Below, in pieces: positions 17,326 through 28,097 of a stretch of 64,000 bases of DNA (the first letter of the stretch is position 1; every line of letters begins with the position of its first letter). Below the pieces are notes generated by a model. It saw only the letters and a list, made by a program, of their open reading frames with translations. It was not told where the DNA came from and searched no databases. Origin of the DNA: Clostridium sp. BSD9I1 (GTDB lineage Bacteria; Bacillota; Clostridia; Clostridiales; Clostridiaceae); assembly GCF_900185645.1 (NCBI RefSeq), contig NZ_FYAM01000027.1:350567-414566 (forward strand). Direction: 5' to 3'. The translations under genes were made by a program, and so were the position numbers.

Positions 17326-17581
17326 GACAAACACACCTTTTAAAGTAGTATTTTATAATAAATTAATATTCTTAATATTATAGTATGTTTATAGTGGGAA
17401 ATATGACCTTGATATTTTTATAACACTTGAATATTTGGGATATAGTTGCATAACAGGAATATATGTGGTAAGATTTTATAACGGCATTGGCGTACATATA
17501 TGTTTTATAGGAAGACAAAGGGGTTATTAGATGTATTAATTATGAAAGAAATCATATAAATCAGCATAGGGGGCGGAAGGT

Positions 17582-19417
17582 ATGAAGCGTATATTAAAAA
17601 AGTTCAGCAGTTTAAAGATTAAAACAGTAATTTTGTTTATGTCAGTGTTTTCAATACTATGCTTAGTTTTAATTAGTGAAGTTGGGTATAACGGAATGAA
17701 CAAAATTAATAATCATTTAGGTGAGGTATATGATAGCAAACTTCTTCCTATTTCCTATGTTGGAGATATTAGAGGGGATGTATTAAAAATTAGACTATCT
17801 ATATCCAAAATGTCACAAGAAAATAGTATTGTAAATACCAGTGAAATAGATGAATATGATCAAAAAATTAAAGGTAGGTTTCAAGCTTATAAGGATAGTA
17901 ATATGAAAGATGATGAAGAAAAAATGCTTTTAAGTGTTGAAGACCAGTATAATATTTTTATAAATGCATGGCAAAAGAAAAAGGATAGAGTAAAAAACGG
18001 TCAGAAATTAACTACAAGTGAACTAAGTGAATTACACGACCTAGGGGAAGAAGTAGATATGAGTATTGAAGCTCTTAAATATATGAATATGTATTCAGCA
18101 GAAGATTTAAATATTAAGGGTGATGACTTGTATTATGGAAGAAAAAAATCACTTATATTAATTATTTCAATATGCATATTTGTTTTTGCAGCTATTTCTT
18201 ATATGATTATTAAATTTATAAATGCTTCAATGAAAAATCACATAAATAGTTTAAATACTGTAGCTGAAGGTGACTTTAGGGTTTCATTAGATACGGAAAG
18301 TAAATCAGAATTTGGGCTTATGAATAGGGCACTAGCTAAGACTATTGATAATATTTCCAGCATGATAACAGAAGTTAAAGAAAAGTCTAATTTTATAGAT
18401 AAGAAGTCTAATGATTTATCAACTATAGCAGATGAGATGTCAGCTTCTTCTGAAAATGTAGCAAATTCTATACAGGATGCAGCAGAGGGGACAAGTTCTC
18501 AAGCTGAAGAAATATCCACTATAGTAAATATTTTAGATGATTTTAGTGTGGAATTAGAAAATATCATACAAGCTATAAGAGGCATTGATGGAAAATCACA
18601 TCATATAAGTGCTATGGCAAATGAAAGTGATGTTAATATGTTAGCACTGGTAAAGTCTATAAATAATATAAAAGATTCCTTTGCTGGATTTGCAAGTAAG
18701 GTTATAAATCTTGGTGAAAACATTAGTCAAATAAATGAAATAACTGATGTTATAAATAATATAGCTGATCAGACAAATTTACTTGCGTTAAATGCAGCCA
18801 TTGAAGCCGCTAGAGCTGGAGAATCAGGAAGGGGATTTTCAGTAGTTGCAGATGAAATAAGAAAGCTTGCAGAGCAGTCTAAAGTTTCTTCTAAGAATAT
18901 TAATTCTTTAATTAATGGTATCTCAAGTGAAACTAATGTAATGGTTAAAAATACAGGAAATATGGAAGAAGAGTTAACGAGCCAAGTAAATATGATAAAT
19001 GTTACAATTAATTCCTTCAAAAATATATTGAAAGCAGTAGAAGAAGTTATACCTGAAATAGAAGCAGTCAATTCTACAGCTTTAAATATAAATGAGGAAA
19101 AAGATATAATATTAGAAAAGATACAACAGGTTTCTGCAATTGCAGAAGAGGTATCGGCATCTTCTGAAGAAATTGCAGCAGCTGCACAGGAAAGTAATTT
19201 ATCATCTCATCAAGTGGCAAAAACTTCTGAAGAATTAAGCAGCATGACTAAAGAAATGATAAATGATGTGGAAAAGTTTAAGTTAGCAAATAGTGAGAAG
19301 GAGAATGAATCTAGTAATCAGTTAGTAGTAAATGATGAATATGAGTTAATAAACAGTGATGAGAATACTAGTATGCAAGAACTAGCAGCTATTGATGAAG
19401 AATCTTATATGAAATAA
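17582..19417 (+). CDS. Methyl-accepting chemotaxis protein
   Basis: A 611-residue chemoreceptor. TM1 is at about 14-34 and TM2 at about 190-211. The 155-residue extracellular part between them is helical and 4HB_MCP-like ([14 protein letters not shown]). HAMP follows to about 265, then the coiled-coil signalling region. The conserved hairpin tip, including [15 protein letters not shown] and [19 protein letters not shown], lies at about 395-435. The C-terminal tail is acidic and Asn/Ser-rich and has no CheR-tethering pentapeptide. A terminator follows at 19445. The ligand is unknown. It is related to the receptor at 24700. Confidence 0.92.
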   Translation: MKRILKKFSSLKIKTVILFMSVFSILCLVLISEVGYNGMNKINNHLGEVYDSKLLPISYVGDIRGDVLKIRLSISKMSQENSIVNTSEIDEYDQKIKGRFQAYKDSNMKDDEEKMLLSVEDQYNIFINAWQKKKDRVKNGQKLTTSELSELHDLGEEVDMSIEALKYMNMYSAEDLNIKGDDLYYGRKKSLILIISICIFVFAAISYMIIKFINASMKNHINSLNTVAEGDFRVSLDTESKSEFGLMNRALAKTIDNISSMITEVKEKSNFIDKKSNDLSTIADEMSASSENVANSIQDAAEGTSSQAEEISTIVNILDDFSVELENIIQAIRGIDGKSHHISAMANESDVNMLALVKSINNIKDSFAGFASKVINLGENISQINEITDVINNIADQTNLLALNAAIEAARAGESGRGFSVVADEIRKLAEQSKVSSKNINSLINGISSETNVMVKNTGNMEEELTSQVNMINVTINSFKNILKAVEEVIPEIEAVNSTALNINEEKDIILEKIQQVSAIAEEVSASSEEIAAAAQESNLSSHQVAKTSEELSSMTKEMINDVEKFKLANSEKENESSNQLVVNDEYELINSDENTSMQELAAIDEESYMK

Positions 19418-19444
19418 ACTTATAAATAAATAGTATGTTATTTT

Positions 19445-19480
19445 ACGAAGACTTTTTTAGGAAAAAGCCTTCGTTTTTTA
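19445..19480 (+). terminator. Intrinsic terminator of the chemoreceptor gene
   Basis: ACGAAG-a-CTTTTT (from 19445) pairs with AAAAAG-c-CTTCGT (to 19474), followed by TTTTT. Confidence 0.85.
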
Positions 19481-19645
19481 TTAAGCGCTTAAATTAAAAT
19501 TTTAGATTTATATTGCATTATATAAACAACGTACATATGTCTATAAATGGAATACTTCCCAGTACTCTTCAATAGATTTCCATAAAAAATTAATATAAAA
19601 TTTACATTGAATTAATTTCTATTATAAAGGGTGGAGGAAGATTAC

Positions 19646-21022
19646 ATGAATTTTAAAAGAGTTTCAAGGTTAATGATCACAACTATTTTAGCTGTTACAG
19701 TTGCACAGGGATTTAATCCTATAAGTGTACAAGCTGAAACTATACAGCTAACTAAAACTGCTAAAAGAGTTCAAGGTTTAGACAGATTCAAAACATCAAG
19801 GGCTATAGCAGAGGAAATAGGATTTACTGAGTTAGAAAATGTAGTAATCACGTCTGGATATGGTTTTGCAGATGGATTAAGTGCTGGTACCTTTGCTAAA
19901 AAGTTAAATGCACCACTACTTCTTGCAGGAGATTTAAAGAGCAGCAGTGAGGCAATAGCGTACATATCAGGTAAATTAAAATCAAACGGAAACGTTTATA
20001 TCATTGGTGGAGAAGGCGTTGTAAGTAAGGAAACAGAAAATGTACTTACAAGTAAGGGATATAAGGTTACAAGAATTTTTGGTAAGGGAAGAATAGAAAC
20101 AAATGATGCCATTATAAACGAATTAGAGGTTACGCAAGGAACTCCAGTATTTATATCAAATGCACTAGGCTATGCAGATGCGCTAAGTGCTTCAGGAGTT
20201 GCTGCAATAAAGGATTATCCAATGCTTCTTACAAATGCAGATAAATTACCAGATGTTATTAAGGATCAGTTAACTAAAATAAAGCCATCTAAGGTTTATA
20301 TAGTTGGAGGAGAAGCAGTAGTTAAGCCAGCAGTAGTAAATGAAATTAAGACTATACTTCCATCAGTAGAAATAGTTAGATTAGGTGGAAGCAGTAGATA
20401 TGAAACATCAATGAGCATATTTAATGAATTTAATTTAGATTCAAAAAATATTGTATTAGCATCAGGTAAAGGGTTTGCAGATGCATTATCAGGAAGTCAA
20501 TTAGCTGCTAAGTTAAATGCTCCAATGGTACTTGCAGATGAAACTAATTTATTTAAACAGCAGTCAGAATTTGATAAAAAAGCTCTTGAAAATTATTACT
20601 TACTAGGTGGTACAGGCTCACTTACTACAAATGTAGAGCAAATTGCAGTAATGAATGTTGATAAAGAGTTTCAAGATATAAATACAATACTCACTAAACT
20701 TGCACAAACTATAAGATTAAAAATTGTTGGTGAATATCTAGCACTATTTGATTTAAATACTCAAGAATATAAAGAAGCTAGACAAGCACTTGAAGAACTT
20801 TTTAAAGAGTTAAACATGAACGATTTAGATATTATACCAACTTATAAGTCAATTAATGTAATTTCAATGAATGCTACAGAAGCAAAAGTTAAGACTAGAA
20901 GGAATGATGCAATAACAGATAATTATGAGAAGGCTACAGAATATGTGGAGTATACTCAAATACTTAGCTTTAGAAAAGTAAATGGACAATGGAAAATATA
21001 TAATGCTGAAAATATTCAATAA
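19646..21022 (+). CDS. Secreted CWB2 cell-wall-binding protein, tandem copy 1
   Basis: 458 residues with a signal peptide ending at VQAE near residue 31. Three CWB2 repeats follow (about 38-330), each with an LDRFKTS- or RYETS-type start, a GFADALS motif and a YIIGGEG-type end. The C-terminal 120 residues form a separate domain ending FRKVNGQWKIY, a pattern seen in NTF2-like/SnoaL-like folds. The ATG at 19646 has GGTGGAGG upstream; an in-frame GTG at 19631 is part of that signal. It is very similar over its length to the gene at 21994, differing mainly in the C-terminal domain. Confidence 0.9.
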   Translation: MNFKRVSRLMITTILAVTVAQGFNPISVQAETIQLTKTAKRVQGLDRFKTSRAIAEEIGFTELENVVITSGYGFADGLSAGTFAKKLNAPLLLAGDLKSSSEAIAYISGKLKSNGNVYIIGGEGVVSKETENVLTSKGYKVTRIFGKGRIETNDAIINELEVTQGTPVFISNALGYADALSASGVAAIKDYPMLLTNADKLPDVIKDQLTKIKPSKVYIVGGEAVVKPAVVNEIKTILPSVEIVRLGGSSRYETSMSIFNEFNLDSKNIVLASGKGFADALSGSQLAAKLNAPMVLADETNLFKQQSEFDKKALENYYLLGGTGSLTTNVEQIAVMNVDKEFQDINTILTKLAQTIRLKIVGEYLALFDLNTQEYKEARQALEELFKELNMNDLDIIPTYKSINVISMNATEAKVKTRRNDAITDNYEKATEYVEYTQILSFRKVNGQWKIYNAENIQ

Positions 21023-21088
21023 CGAAAAAATTGTTGCAGCTTGAAACATGGATTCGTTTATATATAACATATTAAGGTGGTAATAAAA

Positions 21089-21880
21089 GTGAGTATGAGT
21101 ACTAAAAAAATAAAAAGGTTAAACATTGTTATTGCACTATTATATATTTGGATTGGAATTACTGGAATATTAGAGGGGGCAGATCCATCAAGCAGATTTT
21201 ATTATGTTGACAATATAGTTCTTAGAATTATAGGGGCAGCACTTACAGTTACAAGTATTGGGTTATTATTAAAGAAAGAACTTGCTCGTAAATCTTTTAT
21301 AGTTTTAATGGTAGCTTGTATTTTGGAAATGATAATTACCTTTGATATAAGTGTTGAAGAAAAAATTGTAGTTATTGTTACAGCAGTGTTTGCAGTGATA
21401 ATTTATGTTTTGCCAATGGTATTTTATATGATTCCAAAGGTAAAGAGATGTTTTCAGCTTGGTGAATGGAGCCAATATGAAAGTACCTATGCAAATTATA
21501 ATGAAAAGCAAAATTACAAGCATTCTGGGTTGGGAATTGCTTCATTTGTAATAGCTTTAGTTAGTATAGCTATTTTTACAGCAGGTGTAATAATAACTTA
21601 CAATAGTGTTGCTGTAGGTATATCATCAGAGGAAGTAATGCAGGCATCTCCTATAGTAGTTATAATTGGAATACTTTTTATTGGGGGTATGATTTCAAGT
21701 GTTGTGGGATTAGTTCTTGGAATTATAGGAGTATTTGCAAGAAAGAAGAAAAGAGTACTTGCTGTTTGGGGGATTATATTAAACTTAATAATTACAGCTA
21801 TATTTACATTATCAACTATAAGCAGCATATTTAACGAAAACATTTTAGACGGCAATTACTATATGCTCTTTATTGGATGA
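21089..21880 (+). CDS. Integral membrane protein, DUF4190-like C-terminal half
   Basis: About 263 residues. The N-terminal half has four hydrophobic helices. After a soluble linker around residue 140 the sequence GLGIASFVIALVSIAIF begins a DUF4190-like pair of helices (GLVLGIIGVFARKKKR). The function is unknown. It sits between the two near-identical CWB2 genes, so it was either trapped by their duplication or belongs with them. The start is uncertain: GTG at 21089 is eight bases after AAGGTGG, and ATG at 21095 is also possible. Confidence 0.7.
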   Translation: MSMSTKKIKRLNIVIALLYIWIGITGILEGADPSSRFYYVDNIVLRIIGAALTVTSIGLLLKKELARKSFIVLMVACILEMIITFDISVEEKIVVIVTAVFAVIIYVLPMVFYMIPKVKRCFQLGEWSQYESTYANYNEKQNYKHSGLGIASFVIALVSIAIFTAGVIITYNSVAVGISSEEVMQASPIVVIIGILFIGGMISSVVGLVLGIIGVFARKKKRVLAVWGIILNLIITAIFTLSTISSIFNENILDGNYYMLFIG

Positions 21881-21993
21881 TAAGTATATTTATGAATTAA
21901 CATCCATTACTATCCAATAGATTTTATTTATAGTTTAATATAAAATGGTAATACAAATGGAATTATTTATGGATATTGTATGGAGGGAAACAA

Positions 21994-23382
21994 ATGAATT
22001 TAAAAAAAGTATCAAAATTAATGGTATCAACATTCCTAGCTTTTACTATTGCTCAAGGATTTAATCCAGTAAGTGTACAAGCTGAAACACAGTTAACTAA
22101 AACTGCTAAGAGAGTTCAAGGGTTAGACAGATTTAAAACATCAAGAGCTATAGCAGAGGAAATAGGATTTGGTGAACTAGAAAATGTAGTAATTACATCT
22201 GGATTTGGTTTTGCAGATGGTTTAAGTGCAAGTACATTTGCTAAAAAGTTAAATGCTCCATTACTTCTTGCAGGAGATTTAAAGAGCAGCAGCGAGGCGA
22301 TATCATATATATCAGCTAAATTAAAGGATCAGGGAAATGTTTATATCATTGGTGGAGAAGGTGTTGTAAGTAAGGATACAGAAACTGCACTTACAAACAA
22401 GGGCTATAAGGTTACAAGAATTTTTGGTAAGGGAAGAATAGAAACAAATAATGCTATTATAAATGAATTAGAAGTTGCAGAAGGAACTCCAGTATTTATA
22501 TCAAATGCGTTAGGTTATGCGGATGCACTAAGTGCGTCTGGGGTTGCAGCAATAAAGGATTATCCGATGCTTCTTACAAATGCGGACAAACTTCCGGATT
22601 TAATTAAGGGCCAGTTAACTAAAATAAAGCCATCTAAGGTTTATGTAGTTGGTGGAGAAGGTGTAGTTAAGCCAGCAGTTGTAAATGAAATTAAAGCTAT
22701 GCTTCCTTCAGTAGAAATAGTTAGACTAGGTGGAAGTACTAGATATGAAACTTCAATGAGTATATTTAATCAGTTTGATTTAGATACAAAAAATATTGTA
22801 CTAGCATCAGGTAAGGGATTTGCAGATGCATTATCAGGAAGCCAATTAGCTGTTAAGTTAAATGCTCCAATGGTGCTTGCAGATGAATCTAATTTATATA
22901 AACAACAATTAAAATTTGATGAAAAGGCACTTGAAAATTATTATTTATTAGGTGGGACAGGTTCACTTAGTGATAATGTACAACAATTTGTAGTAATGGA
23001 TTTGGATAAAGAGTTTGCAGATATAAAAGCAGTTCTCAATAATCTTGCTGAAGCTGTAAAGTTTAAGGACATCGAAATGTACATGGCTGAGATAGACCCA
23101 AGTGCTCCTGGATATAAAGATACTAGAGACGTATATACAGAAGTTTTTGCAGCATTAACTGAAGAAGAAGTAAATATTGAATCAATTTATGAGTCTATAG
23201 ATATGATGTCAATGACAACTAAGGAAGCAAAAGTTAAGGCTGTAGAAAATGATAAGATAACATACAAAGATCCAGAAACAGGAGAAGATGTTGCGGAAGA
23301 AGAATTATATACTATGACAGTAACCTTTAAGAAAGTAAATGGGAAATGGAAAATTTACGAGTCCGAAATTATAGAAGAATAG
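21994..23382 (+). CDS. Secreted CWB2 cell-wall-binding protein, tandem copy 2
   Basis: 462 residues with the same layout as the gene at 19646: a signal peptide ending VQAE, three CWB2 repeats (about 38-330) and a C-terminal NTF2-like domain ending FKKVNGKWKIYES. Leader and CWB2 region are nearly identical to copy 1, while the last 120 residues have diverged much more and are more acidic. The binding module is therefore conserved and the presented domain varies. The ATG at 21994 follows GGAGGG. A hairpin element begins seven bases after the stop. Confidence 0.9.
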   Translation: MNLKKVSKLMVSTFLAFTIAQGFNPVSVQAETQLTKTAKRVQGLDRFKTSRAIAEEIGFGELENVVITSGFGFADGLSASTFAKKLNAPLLLAGDLKSSSEAISYISAKLKDQGNVYIIGGEGVVSKDTETALTNKGYKVTRIFGKGRIETNNAIINELEVAEGTPVFISNALGYADALSASGVAAIKDYPMLLTNADKLPDLIKGQLTKIKPSKVYVVGGEGVVKPAVVNEIKAMLPSVEIVRLGGSTRYETSMSIFNQFDLDTKNIVLASGKGFADALSGSQLAVKLNAPMVLADESNLYKQQLKFDEKALENYYLLGGTGSLSDNVQQFVVMDLDKEFADIKAVLNNLAEAVKFKDIEMYMAEIDPSAPGYKDTRDVYTEVFAALTEEEVNIESIYESIDMMSMTTKEAKVKAVENDKITYKDPETGEDVAEEELYTMTVTFKKVNGKWKIYESEIIEE

Positions 23383-23388
23383 AAAAAG

Positions 23389-23850
23389 TACGACATTTTA
23401 AGATAATGTTGAACCTACCGTATAGGATTTGCATCTAGGAAGGTCATTGAGTTATGGTAACATCTCAGCAAACTGAGATGTGCTGATTTATAACGAAATC
23501 ATAGATTTCTATAAATCATGCAATAGCGGCTAATATTTATAAATTTAAAATACCTAAGCCTCCTAAACTCGTCGTAGGCTCAAACAGTAGGAGGCTCTTA
23601 ACGGTATTTTAAATTTATAAATAAAGCCGCTCTAAAGCTCATTCAATGCTTTCTACGATGCAAATCTCATACTATATGTTCAACATTAAAAATATCTCTT
23701 ACACCGGCTGAAGGAAGAAATTCAGCTAACTGAATTTCTAAGATATTTTTGGAATTAGCACATAAAGATCTTTTAGGGCGGCAGCCCCGGAGGTTACAAG
23801 AACTTATAGAAAATAGATGAAAAAATTTAATTTATAAATTAAGGCTCTGC
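23389..23850. repeat. Hairpin element 2 with attached half-core and nested insertion
   Basis: Arm 23389-23697 opens TACGACATTTT and closes CAACATTAAAAATATC, with apical stem CCTCCTA/TAGGAGG. The left limb is interrupted at about 23459-23524 by a copy of the small nested element (CATCTCAgcaaacTGAGATG plus its partner hairpin), which replaces the usual CGTTCG tip. The right side continues into half a core (23700-23850) with AAATTCAG/CTGAATTT and GGGCggcaGCCC. It starts seven bases after a CWB2 gene stop. Confidence 0.82.
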
Positions 23851-23879
23851 TAAAGAACAGTGTTGATAGTATGCTATAT

Positions 23880-23906
23880 TTAAGGGAACTTAGAAAGTTC
23901 CCTTAA
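23880..23906 (-). terminator. Possible terminator of the SH3-like gene
   Basis: TTAAGGGAACTT (23880-23891) pairs perfectly with AAGTTCCCTTAA (23895-23906). Only a weak AT tract follows on the minus strand, so termination strength is uncertain. Confidence 0.5.
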
Positions 23907-23949
23907 TCCACGTTATAACATAATTGTAAACTATCAATTATTAAATATC

Positions 23950-24300
23950 TTATAATGCTATCAGTTTTTCTGTAGGTAGCCATCCATCTTCTAAATCAGT
24001 CAATCTACTACACCATAACCAACCATTGAGTTCTAATTCTCCATCAACTATATCACCTTTACTTACGTCCAACTCTTTAGCCGAATAATCATTTAATACA
24101 ATTCCATATTCATTTTGAGTTTGAATAATCTGTGCAGGAGTCCATCCTTCACTATTACTATGTAAACTGTAACAGTATATCCAATTATTCCAACCATCAT
24201 CCCCACCAGATTTTCTACCTAATTTTACAGTTTCACCTTTCTCTGCTTTTATAGGATTACTATTATTAGGTTTATGTTCTTCAATAACCTTATACTTCAT
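23950..24300 (-). CDS. Small protein with two SH3-like domains
   Basis: 116 residues without signal peptide or membrane segment. Two similar halves can be aligned: about 1-60 ending SEGWTPAQII, and about 61-116 ending EDGWLPTEKLI. Each has a basic or acidic loop, a Gly-rich turn and a WxxS/CR-type strand, as in variant SH3 domains. Such small cytoplasmic proteins occur widely in Firmicutes and have no known role. It is isolated between hairpin elements 2 and 3. Confidence 0.75.
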   Translation of the reverse strand: MKYKVIEEHKPNNSNPIKAEKGETVKLGRKSGGDDGWNNWIYCYSLHSNSEGWTPAQIIQTQNEYGIVLNDYSAKELDVSKGDIVDGELELNGWLWCSRLTDLEDGWLPTEKLIAL

Positions 24301-24384
24301 TTAGTTTGTACCTCCATTTATAAATTCATTATGTAAATAACCTCTATTATACAATTAATAATATCCTCCTTCAGCAGTGTGCAT

Positions 24385-24693
24385 GAAGACATTTTTAATG
24401 TTGAATTTAGTATGAGATTTGCATTGTAGAAGGCTTTGAACAAGCAATTAGAAGCTCTTTATCTCTCAATTTAAAACACCGTAAAGAACTTTCTACTGTC
24501 TGAGCTGCAGCGAGTTTAGAAAGTTTAGGTGATTTAAATCGAGAGATATTAGAGCTTCTTTGCGCAGTGAACGGTTGCATGATTTATAGAAATCTCTGAT
24601 TTCGTTATAAATTAGCACATCTCAGCAAACTGAGATGTTTCATTAATTATGCAGAACCCATACGGAAGATTTAACATTAAAAATGTCGTAATA
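24385..24693. repeat. Hairpin element 3 with nested insertion
   Basis: A type B arm from GAAGACATTTTTAATG to CATTAAAAATGTCGTAAT, with apical stem AACTTTCTA/TAGAAAGTT. A nested element of about 65 bp (24592-24655: ATTTATAGAAATC partner hairpin, then ACATCTCA/TGAGATGT) sits in the limb where other copies have TTTCCTA. The right end lies seven bases beyond the chemoreceptor stop codon on the minus strand. Confidence 0.82.
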
Positions 24694-24699
24694 TCCTTA

Positions 24700-26430
24700 T
24701 TATGAAGCATTTACTTGTTCCTTAGTTTTAAATTTAGTAATCTCATCTAGTACCTTGCTTGTCATTTCAGTTAAGTTTTGTGCAGTGTTTGCAACATCTA
24801 GAGAGGAGCCGTTCATTTCTTCAGTTGAAGCTGAAATTTCTTCAGAAGATGCAGATATTTCTTGAGCAACGGAAGAAGAAGCTTCCACCTTTTCTAATAT
24901 AACATCCTTGTCTTTATTGATTTCTTCAACAGAATCAGTAATTTGTTGAATTTTAGGAGCTAATCTTTCTATACCATGTAATATATCTTGGAATGAATCC
25001 ATGGTATTTTTTATAACATTAACTTGATTTTTTAATTCGCCGTCCATGGTATCAGTGGTGTTTAAAATTGTATTGGAGCTATTTGATATATTGCTTACTA
25101 ATGAGTTTATATTATCTGATGAAACCTTTGTTTGTTCTGCAAGTTTTCTTATCTCATCTGCAACTACAGCAAATCCACGACCAGCTTCTCCAGCACGAGC
25201 TGCTTCAATAGAGGCATTTAGCGCTAGTAAATTTGTTTGGTCTGCAATTCCATTTATAATGCTTGTTATTTCATTTATTTTATGTATATCTTGTCCAAGT
25301 GTTGATATTTTTAAAGCAAAATCGTTAAAAGAAGATCCTACATTTCTTACTGAATCAGATAAGAAATTCATATTATCATTACTATCGCTTGCCATAGCAT
25401 TAAAGTTTTTGGAGGCTACATCAACATCTAATATATCTTGAACAATTTTTTCAAGCTTTTCTCCAAATTGATTTAAAATAGATGTGATAGAGACCAAATC
25501 TTGTGCTTGAGAGCCTGTACCTTCAGCTACGTCTTGTATTGCACTTGCTACATTTTCTGATACTGATGTCATTTCTTCAGATATTGCAGCTAAGGAAAGT
25601 GATTTTTCATCTATGTTTTTAGAAGTTTCCTTAAAAGACTCAAGTATGGATGAAACATTATTCACAGTTTGCTTAACTGCACCTGTAAGTTCTCCAATTT
25701 CAGATTCGTTTACAGGAAGATTGATATCTACAGAAAAGTCTCCTTTAGATACTTCAATTAAAATATCTCTTAACTTTTTAATAGGGTTTATAAGTTTAGT
25801 TGTATAAACGTACACGTTAGCTAAAGTAGATGCAATCAGAGCAAAGGTTAAAATTATTAAAAGTATTATATATCTAGCTAGCACTGCTTCAGCTATTTTT
25901 AGCTCTTTAGCTGACTTATCATCTATGCTATTTTGGAAGCTTGTTAAAGCATCTGTTAAAGTATTTGATTCAGTATCATAATTAGAATCAAACATTAACT
26001 GGCGTGCTTTATTAAAGTCCTTTTGTTCAACTGCCTTAGCTGCTTCTTGCTCTATTTGCCTTAATGCATCAGATGAGGTTTTAGCTTTTTCAAGTAAACT
26101 TAGCTGCTCCTCAGGTATATCAAGTTTTATTAAATTTTCTTTTGCATTTTCCATAGATTTAGTTCCATTTAATTCTCTCATGTAGTTATCGTAATGTTCC
26201 TTTTCGCCAAATTGAACATAACTTCTTGCTTCTGATGATAGATAATCAGTTGCATCCCCAAATTTACTTCCTAAGTCTTTGAGCTCCATTCTTTTACTTT
26301 GTATAGCTTGTTCTGTTTTAAATGCCATTCTAATAAGTACACCACCGCTAATTAATAAAATTGCAAGGACGATTGCAATAGTGCTTAAAATGCGATTGAG
26401 TGTAGATTGTTTCATTGCTTTTTTTCTCAT
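24700..26430 (-). CDS. Methyl-accepting chemotaxis protein
   Basis: A 576-residue chemoreceptor with TM1 at about 14-34, TM2 at about 186-208, HAMP to about 265, and a signalling hairpin with [15 protein letters not shown] and [19 protein letters not shown]. The extracellular part is a helical 4HB-like bundle rich in Lys, Glu and Ala. ATG at 26430 is preceded by GAGGG at eight bases. The frame is open a further 48 codons upstream (from 26574) but without a start signal and with an unlikely hydrophobic sequence. The signalling half is closely related to the receptor at 17582, the sensor half much less. Confidence 0.92.
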   Translation of the reverse strand: MRKKAMKQSTLNRILSTIAIVLAILLISGGVLIRMAFKTEQAIQSKRMELKDLGSKFGDATDYLSSEARSYVQFGEKEHYDNYMRELNGTKSMENAKENLIKLDIPEEQLSLLEKAKTSSDALRQIEQEAAKAVEQKDFNKARQLMFDSNYDTESNTLTDALTSFQNSIDDKSAKELKIAEAVLARYIILLIILTFALIASTLANVYVYTTKLINPIKKLRDILIEVSKGDFSVDINLPVNESEIGELTGAVKQTVNNVSSILESFKETSKNIDEKSLSLAAISEEMTSVSENVASAIQDVAEGTGSQAQDLVSITSILNQFGEKLEKIVQDILDVDVASKNFNAMASDSNDNMNFLSDSVRNVGSSFNDFALKISTLGQDIHKINEITSIINGIADQTNLLALNASIEAARAGEAGRGFAVVADEIRKLAEQTKVSSDNINSLVSNISNSSNTILNTTDTMDGELKNQVNVIKNTMDSFQDILHGIERLAPKIQQITDSVEEINKDKDVILEKVEASSSVAQEISASSEEISASTEEMNGSSLDVANTAQNLTEMTSKVLDEITKFKTKEQVNAS

Positions 26431-26681
26431 GTTGACAACCCTCTTTTGTAAAAAATTCTTATAATATTGAAGATTATACCATATAGTCCAACAAATAGCT
26501 AACTCAAAAAGTAAATTTATTTTTAATATTTGAATATAGTGTATCGCAAAAATAAAATAGGATATTCTTATCAATAATCATCAATTTATTTCTGGAATCT
26601 ATAGAAAAGATATTAGAGTTTCAATTCAAGGTATAGGGGTAAGGAGAATAGCCAATACTAATTTTGAAGTAAAAAATAGGG

Positions 26682-27746
26682 GTGATTATTATAAAAACTA
26701 AAACTCAAATAATTCAAATATTGGTAATAATAAATTTAGGAATTCTAGCCTTTATTTTATTGGGAAAACTAAGCATTATTCATAAGCTTATGGTAACTAT
26801 AGCGAAGGCATTTTTAATTCCTCTGTTTATTTCAGCACTGCTATTTTATATAATAAGGCCTCTAAATAATATTTTTATAAAAAAGGGACTTACTCGGGGT
26901 AAAGCAAGTTTGCTTTCATTGATAATATTTACATTTATTTTAAGTGGATTGTTATCTTATTTTAGTAAATATGCCTATGGACAATTCGAACAACTTAGAA
27001 GACAGATGTGGACAATTTTAAATAATAAAAAGCAAATTGATGGGTTTATGAGTTGGATAAACAGTTTTATAAATGTAGGCAAAATATATGCATTAATAGC
27101 AGCTTCTGCTACAAATTACATTCAGCAAATAGGATATAATTTTATGAAAGTTATAGGATATTTTATGAATGCTTTTTCCACAGTATTTCTTATTGTAGTT
27201 ATAGTGTTTTATATGCTTAAGGATGGAGATAAGCTTAAATATAAGATTTTAAGGATAATACCTGGAAGGCACAAAAAGGTTTCAAATGAAATATTGTCTC
27301 AAAGTGATACCATACTTAGTCATTATGTCACAGGTCAAGCAAAGGTAGCATTGTCACTATCCAGTATGATATTTTTAGGTTACAAAATTATAGGAATGCC
27401 CAATGCACTGATTCTTTCAACCATAACATTTATACTTGCATTTATACCCTTTGTAGGGTTTTTTATTTCAATGATAATTCCTGTAGTCATAGCAATAGGA
27501 ATGGGACTCCCTATGTTTTTAAAGCTTATAGTTTTATTTATCATTGTTCAAACTTTAAAGGGAAGAGTTGTAGTACCGCTTGTAATGGCTAAAAGTATGA
27601 ACATACATCCTTTAACTGATATATTTTTGGTAATAGGGGCAATAGCCATAGGAGGACCATTTACTGCTTTTGCAATAGTACCAATATATGCTATTATAAA
27701 GAATGTAGTGATGATAGTAAGTGACAAGAAAGCTAGTAACCAGTAA
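26682..27746 (+). CDS. AI-2E (TqsA/PerM) family membrane protein
   Basis: A 354-residue polytopic membrane protein of the AI-2 exporter / PerM superfamily. There are hydrophobic helices at about 10-30, 35-60, 70-90 and 150-180, then YVTGQAKVALSLSSMIF near 218 and LAFIPFVGFFISMIIPVVIAI near 265, which match the family's C-terminal region. Members are variously linked to AI-2 release or Na+/Li+-H+ antiport, so the substrate is open. The GTG at 26682 lies inside AGGGGTGAT, which looks like the Shine-Dalgarno sequence itself. The codon at ideal spacing is ATA at 26691, giving MKTKTQ. The true start is therefore uncertain. Confidence 0.85.
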   Translation: MIIIKTKTQIIQILVIINLGILAFILLGKLSIIHKLMVTIAKAFLIPLFISALLFYIIRPLNNIFIKKGLTRGKASLLSLIIFTFILSGLLSYFSKYAYGQFEQLRRQMWTILNNKKQIDGFMSWINSFINVGKIYALIAASATNYIQQIGYNFMKVIGYFMNAFSTVFLIVVIVFYMLKDGDKLKYKILRIIPGRHKKVSNEILSQSDTILSHYVTGQAKVALSLSSMIFLGYKIIGMPNALILSTITFILAFIPFVGFFISMIIPVVIAIGMGLPMFLKLIVLFIIVQTLKGRVVVPLVMAKSMNIHPLTDIFLVIGAIAIGGPFTAFAIVPIYAIIKNVVMIVSDKKASNQ

Positions 27747-27856
27747 CCAGTTTCTAGATTTTAGTGATTGGTTGTGAATAATATATAATAATTCATAAAC
27801 AACAATTTTGATAGAAATTCAGGTAACTGAATTTCATCCATTAGTAGGTTATAAGT

Positions 27857-28080
27857 GACATTTTTAATGTTGAATATAGTATTAAATTTGCATCGTAGAA
27901 AGCATTGAATGAGCTTTAAAACGACTTTGCTTCTAAAATCAAAATACCGTATAGAGCCTTCTACTGTTTGAGCTAGCGAGTTTAGAAGGCTTAGGTATTT
28001 TAATTTTAGAAACATTAGACGTTTTAAGCGAAATGAACGCTTTCCTAGATGCAAATTTAATACTAAAAATTCAACATTAC
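27857..28080. repeat. Hairpin element 4
   Basis: A single type B arm from GACATTTTTAATGTTGAA to TTCAACATTA, apical stem AGCCTTCTA/TAGAAGGCT. Just before it (27814-27831) is a small hairpin GAAATTCAG/CTGAATTTC of the kind found in the core. Its right end lies only a few bases before the Shine-Dalgarno sequence of the RNase H gene, so that gene's leader would include the hairpin unless transcription starts inside it. Confidence 0.82.
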
Positions 28081-28097
28081 CTTAAAAGGAGGAACAT

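Noticed and set aside
26430..26574. Long N-terminal extension of the chemoreceptor at 24700
   Set aside because: The 48 extra codons lack a Shine-Dalgarno sequence and would add an atypical hydrophobic leader; the inner ATG has GAGGG at proper distance.
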